Assembly: GCA_903913215.1 (NCBI GenBank) | Contig: CAIWKE010000019.1 | Span: 1 to 46,740, forward strand | Direction of reading: 5' to 3' | From: an uncultured Holophagaceae bacterium | Lineage (GTDB): Bacteria; Acidobacteriota; Holophagae; Holophagales; Holophagaceae | Length of the DNA: 46,740 nucleotides | In this document: positions 1 through 10,541 of the stretch, one piece after another | Layout of the letters: every line of letters starts with the position of its first letter | How positions within the stretch are numbered: position 1 is the first letter of the stretch | Made by a program: the position numbers and the translations under genes | The notes under the pieces: generated by a model | Seen by the model: the letters and a program-made list of their open reading frames with translations, nothing else | The model's database searches: none | Told to the model about the DNA's origin: nothing

Positions 1-27
1 CCCTTCCCAAGCCCCCACTCGGGCCAT
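1..27 (-). CDS. Transposase N-terminus (partial, runs off the left edge)
   Basis: Nine codons (MARVGAWEG) read leftwards from an ATG at 27-25 inside the left insertion-sequence end. The same start occurs at 46718 in the right copy. An AAGGAG ribosome-binding site sits only three bases before the ATG, which is tight but usable. The position just inside a terminal repeat, after a hairpin, is where IS transposases normally begin. The short peptide resembles the opening of ISL3-type transposases (hydrophobic LLG-type start), but nine residues cannot prove a family. Confidence 0.45.
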
Positions 28-139
28 AGACTCCTTAGTCAGCAACGGCAGCCTCCTCTCCACTTGTTTCTTCGCAAATCCAAGTGAATCAGAGACTGCC
101 GTTGCCCTGTCTATCTACCCCTCAAATCCCGGAAGAACC
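5..139 (-). mobile_element. End of an insertion sequence (left copy, ISL3-like terminus)
   Basis: These 135 bases are the exact reverse complement of 46606-46740. The two copies stop matching abruptly after GGAAGAACC (139). Read from the inside the terminus is GGTTCTTCCGGGATTTGAGG, which resembles the inverted-repeat ends I remember for the ISL3 family. The flank right after it (AAGAAAAT) is AT-rich, fitting a preferred insertion target. The bulk of the element lies beyond the window edge, so the window probably ends where an assembly broke at a multicopy IS. The family is inference; the repeat itself is certain. Confidence 0.75.
42..105. repeat. Subterminal hairpin of the IS end (left copy)
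   Basis: Perfect 10-base arms GCAACGGCAG (42-51) and CTGCCGTTGC (96-105) enclose a second nested pair, CACTTG and CAAGTG. The 64-base palindrome lies between the IS terminus and the transposase start. It could be a transcription-blocking structure or a transposase-binding region. Confidence 0.7.
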
Positions 140-229
140 AAGAAAATTACTTATGACAACTCCGGTGACTGGGATAGGGTGTTGTTCAACAATTGCCAAT
201 CACAATCATCTAACCCAGAGGGGGTCCCT

Positions 230-343
230 ATGACCGCCATCAACACGCGTTCCGACAAGTTCATGATCTGGGTGTTCCTTGGCATCGTTGCCGTTGTCTC
301 GTTCATCCTCTTCAAACTGATCGTTGGCTCCGACGGAATTTAG
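230..343 (+). CDS. 37-residue single-helix membrane protein
   Basis: This ORF starts at an ATG six bases after a GAGGGGG ribosome-binding site. It encodes 37 residues: a short polar N-terminus (MTAINTRSDK), one hydrophobic helix of about 20 residues (roughly 11-32, FMIWVFLGIVAVVSFILF onward), and a short polar tail ending GSDGI. I do not recognise a family. The layout resembles small membrane peptides that modulate larger membrane complexes. It stands alone between the IS end and the convergent kinase gene that ends at 424. A TTGTTCAACAA palindrome at 182-192 lies in its leader and might be an operator. Being so short it could be chance, but the ribosome-binding site and clean helix argue for a gene. 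Confidence 0.5.
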   Translation: MTAINTRSDKFMIWVFLGIVAVVSFILFKLIVGSDGI

Positions 344-423
344 GACCAGCCGGGCGCTGTGTCCCATTTCCCCCGCCAACGGCCCTGTCTCCCGGCCACG
401 CGGTGCCAGGGATCGGCGGCGAA

Positions 424-2090
424 CTAGAGGCCCGGCAGGTCGGCCAGCCGGGTCCGCAGCTCACCGAGGGTGAAGGGCTTGGAGATGCTGTGGACGCCCG
501 CCGTGGCTTCCACCAGGGCCAGCAGGGACTCGTCGTTATAGCCCGTGCAGAGGAGCACTGGCACCGTGGGACGGTAGCCCCGGAGCAGGGGCAGGACCTG
601 GGCCCCAGTCATGTCGGGCATATGCATGTCCAGGATCACCAGGCTGAAGGGGCGATCGGTCGCCAGGAACTGGAGGGCCTGGTGGCCGGTGGAGGCGGTC
701 AGGGCCCGGTGCCCCAGGGCCCCGAGCAGCAGGCTCATGGCATCCAAGATCAGGGGGTCGTCGTCCACCAGCAGGATGTCCAGACTCGATGGCTCGAGCC
801 GCTGCGTCCCAGATCCGGTGCTGGGTATCGGGGCCCAGGGAACCAGCCGCTCGGCGGGGAAGGTGAGGATGGCCTCAGTCCCCATGCCGGGGCTGCTCCG
901 AAGTTCCATCCGGCCCCCGTGGGCCTTCATGGTGCCGTTGACCATGGAAAGCCCCAGGCCCGTGCCAGTCCCGTTGGACTTGGTGGTGAAGAACGGCTCC
1001 ATGGCCCGAGCCAGCACAGTGCTATCCATGCCAGGGCCGGTGTCCACCACCCGCAGTTCCAGGTCGCCGTCGGGCCGCTGCCGCCCCAGAATGAGCAGTT
1101 CGCCGCCTTCGGCCATGGCGTCCATGCTGTTGACGCAGAGGTTCAGCAACGCGTGGCTGAGGGCCCCGGCCTCGCCCCGGACCAGGGGCAGATTCGGCTG
1201 CACCTCCACTTGGACCTGGATGCGCTTCATGGTGAAGGAATCCATGAGCCGGGCCAGGTCTTCGACCAGGAGGCGCAGGTCCACGGGCCGTTCCTCCCGG
1301 GGCCCCTTGTGGGCAAAGGCCATGAGGCTCCGCACCACGTCCCGGCCCCGGAGGCAGGCGGCCACGATGGTTTTGAGGTTGCGGGCATGGGTCGGGGGCA
1401 GATCCTGGGCCTCGCACAGGGTGGTGGCCAGGCCCAGGATGGCCCCCATGACGTTGTTCATATCGTGGGCGATGCCGCCGGCAAACACGCCGAGGCTCTC
1501 CATTTTGTGGGCCTGGAGCAGGTCAGCTTCCAGGAGGCGACGCTCTTCCTGGCTCCGCTCCAGGTCGCTGATGTCTACGATCACGGCCCGGCACTCCATC
1601 CCATCCGCCGTGGGCATGCCCTCCAGGTGGACCGGGAAGACCGAGCCGTCCTTCCGCACCAGATGCATCTTGCAGGCGCCGGCGGCCCCCCCGGAAAAGA
1701 TACCCGCCAGGAATGCCTCCAGCCCGGAGCGGTCAGGCTTGGCCACCCAGGCGCCCAGCCGCTGGCCCACCAGCAGGTAGCGTTCCTGCCCCAGCATCCG
1801 CGCCCCGGTGAGGTTGATCTGCAGGATGCCGCCATCAGGCCCCAGGCTCACGAAGCCCGAGGGGGAGAAGTCATAGAAGTCCACGTACCGCTGCCGAAGC
1901 GAGTCCTCCTCGAGGCGGGCCTCTCGCAACTCCTCGTTCTGAATCTCCAGTTCGACCTGGTGGACCTGCAACTCGTGAAGGATCCGCAGAAGCCGATCCG
2001 GCTCGGCCGCCTGGTAAGCCGGTGAGAAGCGCCCGAGGCGGGCCTCGGCCCGACGGCGGATGCCCTCCAGGCCGGGCTCGGGCTCCTCGG

Positions 2091-2094
<4 letters not shown>
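424..2094 (-). CDS. PAS-domain hybrid histidine kinase with C-terminal receiver
   Basis: 556 residues, no membrane segment, so cytoplasmic. Order: N-terminal helical region (about 1-70), PAS domain (about 72-180, with FSPSGFVSL and the closing VIVDISDLERSQEE), DHp domain with phospho-accepting His210 in AGGIAHDMNN, HATPase_c with N-box LCVNSMDAM (about 320-327), G1 DTGPGM and GTGLGLS, then a receiver with acidic cluster VDDD near 443-446, phospho-acceptor Asp489 (VILDMHMPD) and Lys in SKPF. The start ATG overlaps the stop of the upstream CheB-CheR-PAS gene by four bases (ATGA), so the two are translationally coupled and probably one signalling unit. Presumably it autophosphorylates and passes phosphate to its own receiver. 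It lacks a DNA-binding output, so its downstream partner is unknown. No CheA or chemoreceptor is nearby. Confidence 0.9.
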
Positions 2095-4901
<2,807 letters not shown>

Positions 4902-4932
4902 CTCGCGGCTCCTGGGAGGATAATTAAGACCA

Positions 4933-4938
4933 AGTATA
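4933..4938 (-). promoter_or_regulatory. Putative -10 box for the CheB-CheR-PAS operon
   Basis: TATACT on the minus strand in a locally AT-rich stretch, about 30 bases before the chosen start codon at 4901. No good -35 hexamer is visible upstream, so an activator may be needed. Confidence 0.35.
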
Positions 4939-5034
4939 ACCATGGGGGCCATCCCGGCCCCTGGCCCCGGAAGGGAAGATTGGAACAAGGTTCAGTGGCC
5001 CTGGCCTAGACTGGGGGCCTGATAGGAGCTGACC

Positions 5035-5637
5035 ATGCCCGAACCGCTCGAATCCGTTCAGGAAGGCGTGCAGGACCATGCCGCCGAAAGCCGCTTGAAT
5101 GGCTTCATCGCCCTCTTTGTGGCGGTGGTGGCCACCTTCATGGCCCTTTGCAACGTGAAGGACGGCAACGTCGTCCAGGCCATGCAGCAGTCCCAGGCCC
5201 GGGCCGTGGACCAATGGGCCTACTACCAGAGCAAAGGCACCAAGCAGCACATCGCCGAGAACTCCGCGGACATGCTGCGGGTGCAGCTGGACCTGAACCC
5301 CGGCCTGAAGCCGGAACTGAAGGCCAAGGTGGAGGCCAAGATCGCCACCCAGGAAGCCAACGCCAAGACCTACGCGGCGGAAAAAGAGCAGATCAAGGCC
5401 GAGGCGGAAAAGGCCGCCAAGGACTACGACGCCATGAACGTCCACGACGACCAGTTCGATCTCGCCGAGGCCTGCCTCAGCGTGGCCATCGCCCTGGCGG
5501 GCGTCACGGCCCTCACCAAGAAGCGCTGGCTCTTTGGCGTGGCCAGCGTCTTCGCCAGCCTCGGCATCCTCTTCGGCCTGGCGGGCTTCCTGGGCTGGGG
5601 CCTCCACTCGGACTTCATGGCCAAGGTACTGGGCTAG
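5035..5637 (+). CDS. DUF4337-type membrane protein
   Basis: 200 residues with the pattern of the DUF4337 family: a helix near residues 22-42 (LNGFIALFVAVVATFMALCNV), a conserved QSQARAVDQWAYYQSKGTK stretch at about 53-71, a charged alpha-helical, partly coiled-coil middle (about 90-145), and two C-terminal hydrophobic helices (about 148-165 and 170-192). GGAG lies seven bases before the ATG. It is divergent from the CheB-CheR-PAS operon and followed by a hairpin before the oxidoreductase gene, so probably transcribed alone. The molecular function of the family is not established. It is probably an inner-membrane protein with a soluble helical domain. Confidence 0.75.
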   Translation: MPEPLESVQEGVQDHAAESRLNGFIALFVAVVATFMALCNVKDGNVVQAMQQSQARAVDQWAYYQSKGTKQHIAENSADMLRVQLDLNPGLKPELKAKVEAKIATQEANAKTYAAEKEQIKAEAEKAAKDYDAMNVHDDQFDLAEACLSVAIALAGVTALTKKRWLFGVASVFASLGILFGLAGFLGWGLHSDFMAKVLG

Positions 5638-5653
5638 GGGGCACTCCGTGCTT

Positions 5654-5680
5654 TGGTGGGATGATGCCTGCATCCCATCA
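5654..5680 (+). terminator. Hairpin between the DUF4337 gene and the oxidoreductase gene
   Basis: Arms TGGTGGGATG (5654-5663) and CATCCCATCA (5671-5680) pair over ten positions with one G-T wobble and a 7-base loop. No T-run follows, so it is either a factor-assisted terminator for the upstream gene or a leader structure of the downstream one. Confidence 0.45.
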
Positions 5681-5703
5681 CCGCGCCACCGAGGAAGGAC
5701 TCC

Positions 5704-7584
5704 ATGATCAAGGGCTACGCCAATAGGATCCTGGAGGTCGATCTCGCCGCCCGGACCTTTTCGTTCCAGCCCCTGGATGATGAGATCGCCCGCCTCTACA
5801 TCGGCGGCAAGGGCTACGGTACGCGGCTGCTCTATGACACAACCAAGCCCGGCATCGACGCCCTGGGCCCCGAGAACCCACTGATCTTCGCCACGGGGCC
5901 CCTCAACGGCTCGCTGGCGCCCCAGTCCAACCGCTTCGCCGTGGTCTGCAAGAGCCCCCTCACGGGGGGCATCGGCAACGCCGCCTGCGGGGGCTCCTTC
6001 GCCCTGGGCCTGAAGAAGGCCGGTCTCGATGTGCTGGTCATCCGGAACCAGTCGCCCACCCCATTGCGCCTGGAGGTGGACGGAGACGCCGGCACCGTGG
6101 CCTTCGTGGACGCCACGGAACTCTGGGGCCGGGGCACCTCTGCCACGCAGGAGGCCCTGGGCAAGAGCGGCTACCACGCCGTCATCGGCCCGGCGGGAGA
6201 GAACCAGGTGCTCTACGCGGGCATCGTGTCCCAGGAGCGCATCGCCGGGCGCACGGGCGTGGGCGCGGTCATGGGCTCCAAGCGGCTCAAGGCCATCACC
6301 GTGAAGGGCACCGCCAAGCTGGAGATGGAGGACGAAGAGAAGTTCAAGGCCTACACCAAGTGGCTGCGCCAGCACTTCCGGGCCCACCCGGTGCTGGGGG
6401 AGAAGCTGCGCCGCTACGGCACCATGGGGATCGTCAACACGACCAATGGCCGGAACATCCTCCCCACCCACAACTTCCGCTTCGGGCACCACCCACACGC
6501 CATGCAGCTGTCCGGCGAATACCTGGAGGACAACGGCCTCGTCGGCGTGAAGTCCAGCTGCATCCACTGCCCCGTGGCCTGCGGCCGCGACGTGATGGTC
6601 GATGGCGCCCGGGTCAAGGGGCCTGAGTACGAGACCGTGGCCCTGCTGGGCACCAACCTGGACATCGTGGATATCAAGCAAGTGTCCGAATGGAACCAGC
6701 TCGCAGACGACCTGGGCATGGACACCATCAGCCTGGGCGTCACCCTTGGCTTCGCCATGGAGCTGCAGGAGCTGGGCATGCTTGAGACCGACCTGGCCTT
6801 CGGCAAACCCGAGGGCATCAGCGCCATGATCCGGGACATCGCCTTCCGCCGCGGCCTCGGCGACGACCTGGCCCAGGGCGTGAAGCGCCTGAGCGAAAAG
6901 TATGGTGGCTGGAGCTTCGCCATGCACGTGAAGGGCCTGGAGCTCTCGGCCTACGACCCCCGGGGTTCCTACGCCCAGGGCGTGGAGTACGCCACCACCA
7001 ACCGGGGCGGCTGCCACGTGCAGGGCGCCAGCATGTACATGGAGTCCACGGGTCCGCTGACCATCAACCCCCAGAGCCTGCGCCTCAAGGCAGAGCTGCC
7101 CGTGGTCCAGCAGAACCTGGCCTGCGCCCTCAATGCCATGGTGCTCTGCATGTTCAGCACCTACGGCATCATCCCGGCCTTTGTCCACCGCATGGATCCC
7201 AATAGCTTCCTCTACCGGATGCTCGTGGGCGCCTTCGAGCGCAGCGGACCCATGTACCGCTGGCTCCTGGGCCTCAAGGTCCGGCCCCTCCTCTGGTTCG
7301 AGCAGTGGCTCACCTACATCACGGGGCAGACCTTCACCTCAGGCCACCTGCAGGAGATCGGGGCCCGCATCTTCAACCTGGAGCGCATGTACAACCTGCG
7401 GGAGGGCCTCACGGGCCAGGACGACACCCTGCCTCCCCGGATGCTCCACGAGCCAACATTCAAGCACCTGCATTCGGGTGTGCCCCTGGACAGCCTGCTG
7501 CCCCGCTACTACCAGATCCGCGGCTGGGACGCCCAGGGTGTGCCCCTGCCCCGCACACTCAAGAAGCTGCAGGTGCGGGTGTGA
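5704..7584 (+). CDS. Tungsten-type aldehyde:ferredoxin oxidoreductase
   Basis: 626 residues, the typical length of the AOR family (tungsten or molybdenum bis-pterin enzymes oxidising aldehydes to acids with ferredoxin-like acceptors). The start resembles other members (GYANRILEVDL, IGGKGYGTRLL). The N-terminal pterin-binding region includes CKSPLTGGIGNAACGG near 82-97. The [4Fe-4S] ligands are Cys286, Cys289 and Cys293 (CIHCPVAC) with the fourth at Cys482. The second pterin motif, usually DxxGLC, here reads NAMVLC (477-482), so the Asp and Gly are replaced while the cluster Cys is kept. The first motif is DTISLG (340-345). No signal peptide, so cytoplasmic. Its stop overlaps the GTG of a MoaD-like gene by four bases. 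Substrate unknown; the altered motif suggests a subfamily away from the classical archaeal enzymes. Confidence 0.9.
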   Translation: MIKGYANRILEVDLAARTFSFQPLDDEIARLYIGGKGYGTRLLYDTTKPGIDALGPENPLIFATGPLNGSLAPQSNRFAVVCKSPLTGGIGNAACGGSFALGLKKAGLDVLVIRNQSPTPLRLEVDGDAGTVAFVDATELWGRGTSATQEALGKSGYHAVIGPAGENQVLYAGIVSQERIAGRTGVGAVMGSKRLKAITVKGTAKLEMEDEEKFKAYTKWLRQHFRAHPVLGEKLRRYGTMGIVNTTNGRNILPTHNFRFGHHPHAMQLSGEYLEDNGLVGVKSSCIHCPVACGRDVMVDGARVKGPEYETVALLGTNLDIVDIKQVSEWNQLADDLGMDTISLGVTLGFAMELQELGMLETDLAFGKPEGISAMIRDIAFRRGLGDDLAQGVKRLSEKYGGWSFAMHVKGLELSAYDPRGSYAQGVEYATTNRGGCHVQGASMYMESTGPLTINPQSLRLKAELPVVQQNLACALNAMVLCMFSTYGIIPAFVHRMDPNSFLYRMLVGAFERSGPMYRWLLGLKVRPLLWFEQWLTYITGQTFTSGHLQEIGARIFNLERMYNLREGLTGQDDTLPPRMLHEPTFKHLHSGVPLDSLLPRYYQIRGWDAQGVPLPRTLKKLQVRV

Positions 7585-7844
7585 GCATCACCGTGGAGCT
7601 CACCTACGACCTAGCCAAGCTGCTGGGCACCCGGCATCTGGAGCTGGAGGGCGCCGCCACCGTGGGGGACGCCCTGCGCCTCACCCGGGTCCATTTCGCG
7701 GAGCAGCAGGCGGACTTCGACCGGCTCACCCGGGTGACTGCCCTGGCCGTCAACGGCGTCCTCATCAACCACCGGAACCTCTGGGCCACCCCCCTCGCTC
7801 CCGGGGACCGGGTCAGCTTTCTCAAGGCCGCAGCCGGGGGCTGA
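7581..7844 (+). CDS. MoaD/ThiS-family sulfur-carrier protein
   Basis: 87 residues with a beta-grasp pattern and the diagnostic C-terminal Gly-Gly (PGDRVSFLKAAAGG), where MoaD-like proteins are adenylated and loaded with sulfur as a thiocarboxylate. The central LAVNGVLINHRN and the following PLAPGDRVSFL match the family. The GTG start overlaps the stop of the oxidoreductase gene (GTGA), so translation is coupled. MoaD-like proteins next to AOR genes are thought to serve maturation of the tungsto-pterin cofactor. No other cofactor-synthesis genes are nearby, so the large MoaE-type partner must be elsewhere. Confidence 0.85.
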   Translation: MSITVELTYDLAKLLGTRHLELEGAATVGDALRLTRVHFAEQQADFDRLTRVTALAVNGVLINHRNLWATPLAPGDRVSFLKAAAGG

Positions 7845-8001
7845 GGTGGGCTGTGAACGGCTCGAAAGCGACTGCCTGAACGTCTAAGATTATTCCGTTG
7901 GAACCCACTATTTAATTCAGGCCCCACCACCTAATATTCAACGAATTCAAGCAAATTCCCGAAGAGACGGCAATCTTTGTAGCAAAAGGCGGCAACGACT
8001 C

Positions 8002-9921
8002 ATGCTCCGATGGACTTCTGCACTCTTGATGGGGGGCTGCCTGGCGGCTCAGCAGGTTCCCGAGGCCCCATCCGAGGGCGGAGCACGGCTCCTGGAGCTT
8101 CTGAACACGCCCATCGCGGTCACCTCCCACGTGCCCCTGTCCAACCGGGAGAGCCCTGGCATCACAACGGTGCTGCAGCGGGAGGAGATCATGGCCTCCG
8201 GTGCCCGCGACCTGATGGATGTGCTCCGCTTTGTCCCCGGATTCGCCTTCGCGTCTGATACCAACGGGGTGGTCGGCATCGGGGTGAGGACCTGCTGGGG
8301 CCACGATGGGAAAGTACTCCTGCTCATTGATGGTCAGGAGATGGTCGAACCCCTCTATGGCACCCTCCAGTTCGGGGGGCACTACCCCATCGACAACGTG
8401 CAACGGATTGAGATCATCCGCGGGCCGGGCAGCGTCCTTTACGGCGGATTCGCAGAACTGGCGGTCATCAACGTCATCACCCGGAAGGGCGGAAACATCG
8501 GTGGGGTGGATGGCTCCTTCTGGTTGGGCCAGATGGCAAGTGCACAGCACAACCTTGCCAAGGGGCACGTGGCCTATGGGCAGGTCTTTGGTGACCTCGA
8601 TGTGGCGCTCTCCTACGTTCGAGGTCAGGCCCCCCAGGGCGTCGGCTCCTGGCAGAAGCCTGCCTATGCTGGCTCGACGGTCATCCAGGCGGGGGACGCC
8701 TCAGCCACCCACCAGGACTTCCTCAACCTCAAGGCCTCGTACGGCAACCTGAACCTGCACTACCTGCGCGATGACTACGCCGTCAATGACTACACCGGCG
8801 AGTTCAAGACCACCACCACGCCCATCCGTTTCCCGGGAGAGTTCTTTGGCGTGAACGACCTGTTCGAAGTGGGTGCCTGGTCCTTCAAACCGAGCCTCAC
8901 CATCAAGTCCCAGGCCCCTTGGCTCTACACGGCGGCCCGTACCGATCGCAACACCCGGACAGACGGCGGCCTGCTCGCGACCTGGGCGGCGACCAAGACG
9001 TTCAAGGTCACCCTCGGTGCCGATGTCATCCAGGACAACACCAACATGTTCTGGAGCAGCCGGAACGTGCGCGAGACCTACGTCTACGAGAGCCGGGCCA
9101 CCTACCTCCAGATGCTCTGGTCGAAGGACTTCGGGAACCTGGACCTGGGCGTGAGGTACGACTACAACAATGCTTTCGGATCTGCCCTCAGTCCCCGCCT
9201 TGCCTTCACGAAGGCCACCGAGACGTGGCATGTGAAGCTCCTCGCAGCGGGCGCCTTCCAGGCACCTTCCTACGAGGATCTCTTCGCGAACCCGTCCCTG
9301 AGACCTGAGCGTACTCGCACCTTTGAAGTGGAGTATGGCCATGCGGTAGGACCGACCAGCTACCTGACGGCCAACGCCTTCTACCTCCGGGTGCATGATC
9401 CCATCAGCTATGGCAATCCGGCCCCAGGCGTCAACGGCTACTACAATTTCAACTACACGGGAGCCCACGGTCTGGAGGTGACCCTGCGCAGTCTCTGGAC
9501 AGACCTCGTCCTCCAGGCTGCGGTGTCCCTCTCCAGGGCGGATGACCAGAATGCCGCTTTCTACGCGGTGCTGGGGCAGCCCAGCTACCACGTGGGCTTC
9601 GCCAACCTGAAGGTCTCATCCCAAGCCCAGTGGCAGTTCGCGCAGGACTGGTCCCTGAACCCGGAATGCCTCCTGCTGGGGCCCCGCTACGGCTACCGAC
9701 TCGGCGAGGTGGCCCCCTCCCGCTTCGGCAGCACGGTCCTCCTGAACCTCTTCCTCACCCGCCGCCTCTCCAGCCACGCGGAACTGGGCCTGAGTCTCCG
9801 CAACCTCGCCAACGCCACCATGGACTACATCCAGGCCTTCGGGATCCCAGGTGCGGGCGGCAATCCTCCCCTGCCCGGCCCCGGCCGGGAAATCGCCCTC
9901 CGGGCCTCCTTCACCTACTAG
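8002..9921 (+). CDS. TonB-dependent outer-membrane receptor
   Basis: 639 residues. A short signal peptide (about 1-16, cleavage near LAAQ) is followed by a plug domain (about 45-160: ITTVLQREEIMASGARDLMDVLRFVPGF, broken by variable loops, then VLLLIDGQEM and IEIIRGPGSVLYGG). A beta-barrel of roughly 450 residues ends in ALRASFTY with a terminal aromatic residue as expected for BAM insertion. It is the first gene of a three-gene unit with a YfiR-like protein and a sensor kinase. That context suggests the receptor passes a ligand or a signal to the kinase rather than acting only in nutrient uptake. The ligand cannot be told from the sequence. The 157-base region upstream is AT-richer than its surroundings and probably holds the promoter. 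Confidence 0.9.
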   Translation: MLRWTSALLMGGCLAAQQVPEAPSEGGARLLELLNTPIAVTSHVPLSNRESPGITTVLQREEIMASGARDLMDVLRFVPGFAFASDTNGVVGIGVRTCWGHDGKVLLLIDGQEMVEPLYGTLQFGGHYPIDNVQRIEIIRGPGSVLYGGFAELAVINVITRKGGNIGGVDGSFWLGQMASAQHNLAKGHVAYGQVFGDLDVALSYVRGQAPQGVGSWQKPAYAGSTVIQAGDASATHQDFLNLKASYGNLNLHYLRDDYAVNDYTGEFKTTTTPIRFPGEFFGVNDLFEVGAWSFKPSLTIKSQAPWLYTAARTDRNTRTDGGLLATWAATKTFKVTLGADVIQDNTNMFWSSRNVRETYVYESRATYLQMLWSKDFGNLDLGVRYDYNNAFGSALSPRLAFTKATETWHVKLLAAGAFQAPSYEDLFANPSLRPERTRTFEVEYGHAVGPTSYLTANAFYLRVHDPISYGNPAPGVNGYYNFNYTGAHGLEVTLRSLWTDLVLQAAVSLSRADDQNAAFYAVLGQPSYHVGFANLKVSSQAQWQFAQDWSLNPECLLLGPRYGYRLGEVAPSRFGSTVLLNLFLTRRLSSHAELGLSLRNLANATMDYIQAFGIPGAGGNPPLPGPGREIALRASFTY

Positions 9922-9936
9922 GCCGGAACCCCACGC

Positions 9937-10536
9937 ATGGAACGAGTCCCCGCATCACCTCGTCCAAGGCAGGCCCAGTCCTGGGTGGGGAGGACATGCC
10001 TGACCGTGATCCTGTTCCTGGGCCTGGCCCTGCCGACCCTGGCAGCCGGCCTTTCGAAACCGGATCCGGCCGGGCTGAGACTTGAAGCCAAGTTCACCAT
10101 CGAGCTGGCTTCCTACATGAAATTCCCAAAGGTGAAAGATCCCTCAAGCCCTTTCGTCATCGCGGTCATCGGCGAGTCCCCCTTCAGTGATGAGCTGGAA
10201 GCCTACGCCAAGGGGCAGACCATCCAGGGGCGGAGCATCCAGATCAGTTACTACCAGCGGGTACCCGAGGGCCGCCCCTGCGACCTGCTCTTCATCTGCC
10301 GCTCCGAGTGGCCACGGGTCGGCCCCATCGTCGCCTGGTGCAAGACCAAGGGCATCCTCACCGTCGCCGAGGGGGAACAGCTGGCCTACAAAGGCGTGAT
10401 GGTGAGTCTCTTCGTGGAGGGCGATCGCCTGCGGCTGGGCATCAACTTGCGGGCCCTCGAGGAGGAGGGCTTCACCCTCGGCGCCAACGTGCTCCAGCTG
10501 GCCCGAGTCCTCGTTCCCCCCAAACCGGCACGCTGA
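9937..10536 (+). CDS. YfiR-like (DUF4154) periplasmic protein
   Basis: 199 residues. A positively charged N-region and a hydrophobic stretch (about 21-37, ending TLAAG) form a signal peptide. The mature part follows the YfiR/DUF4154 pattern: EAKFTIELASYMKFP, PFVIAVIGESPF near 70-81, the GRSIQISYYQ strand, CDLLFICRSE with paired cysteines, and the C-terminal MVSLFVEGDRLRLGINLRALEEEGF typical of the family. YfiR in Pseudomonas is a periplasmic inhibitor of the CHASE8 diguanylate cyclase YfiN. Here the next gene, five bases downstream, encodes a kinase with a CHASE8-like periplasmic domain, so this protein probably gates that kinase. No strong ribosome-binding site is visible. A GTG further in (about residue 16) is a possible alternative start. 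Confidence 0.85.
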   Translation: MERVPASPRPRQAQSWVGRTCLTVILFLGLALPTLAAGLSKPDPAGLRLEAKFTIELASYMKFPKVKDPSSPFVIAVIGESPFSDELEAYAKGQTIQGRSIQISYYQRVPEGRPCDLLFICRSEWPRVGPIVAWCKTKGILTVAEGEQLAYKGVMVSLFVEGDRLRLGINLRALEEEGFTLGANVLQLARVLVPPKPAR

Positions 10537-10541
10537 GCCCC

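Noticed and set aside
42-105. Integron attC site at the window ends
   Set aside because: The palindrome is symmetric, but the RYYYAAC/GTTRRRY core sites are not in place, and the sequence joins a repeat end with a transposase-like start.
4902-4988. Upstream in-frame start (4988) of the CheB-CheR-PAS gene
   Set aside because: It lacks a ribosome-binding site, would cross the -10 candidate at 4933-4938, and adds 29 residues not seen at the start of a CheB domain.
4924-7188. Long open frame of 754 codons on the minus strand
   Set aside because: Runs opposite the well-supported DUF4337 and oxidoreductase genes; its translation is His/Gly/Leu-rich without domains, a GC-skew shadow. The same holds for other long antisense frames, such as 403-2025, 3327-4553, 13395-14543, 19082-20362 and 34097-35617.
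7930-8001. Possible cyclic-di-GMP (GEMM) riboswitch before the TonB receptor
   Set aside because: A GCAAA and an AGCAAAAGGC element are present, but the core GGGACGCAAAGCC and the pairing scheme of the class are missing.
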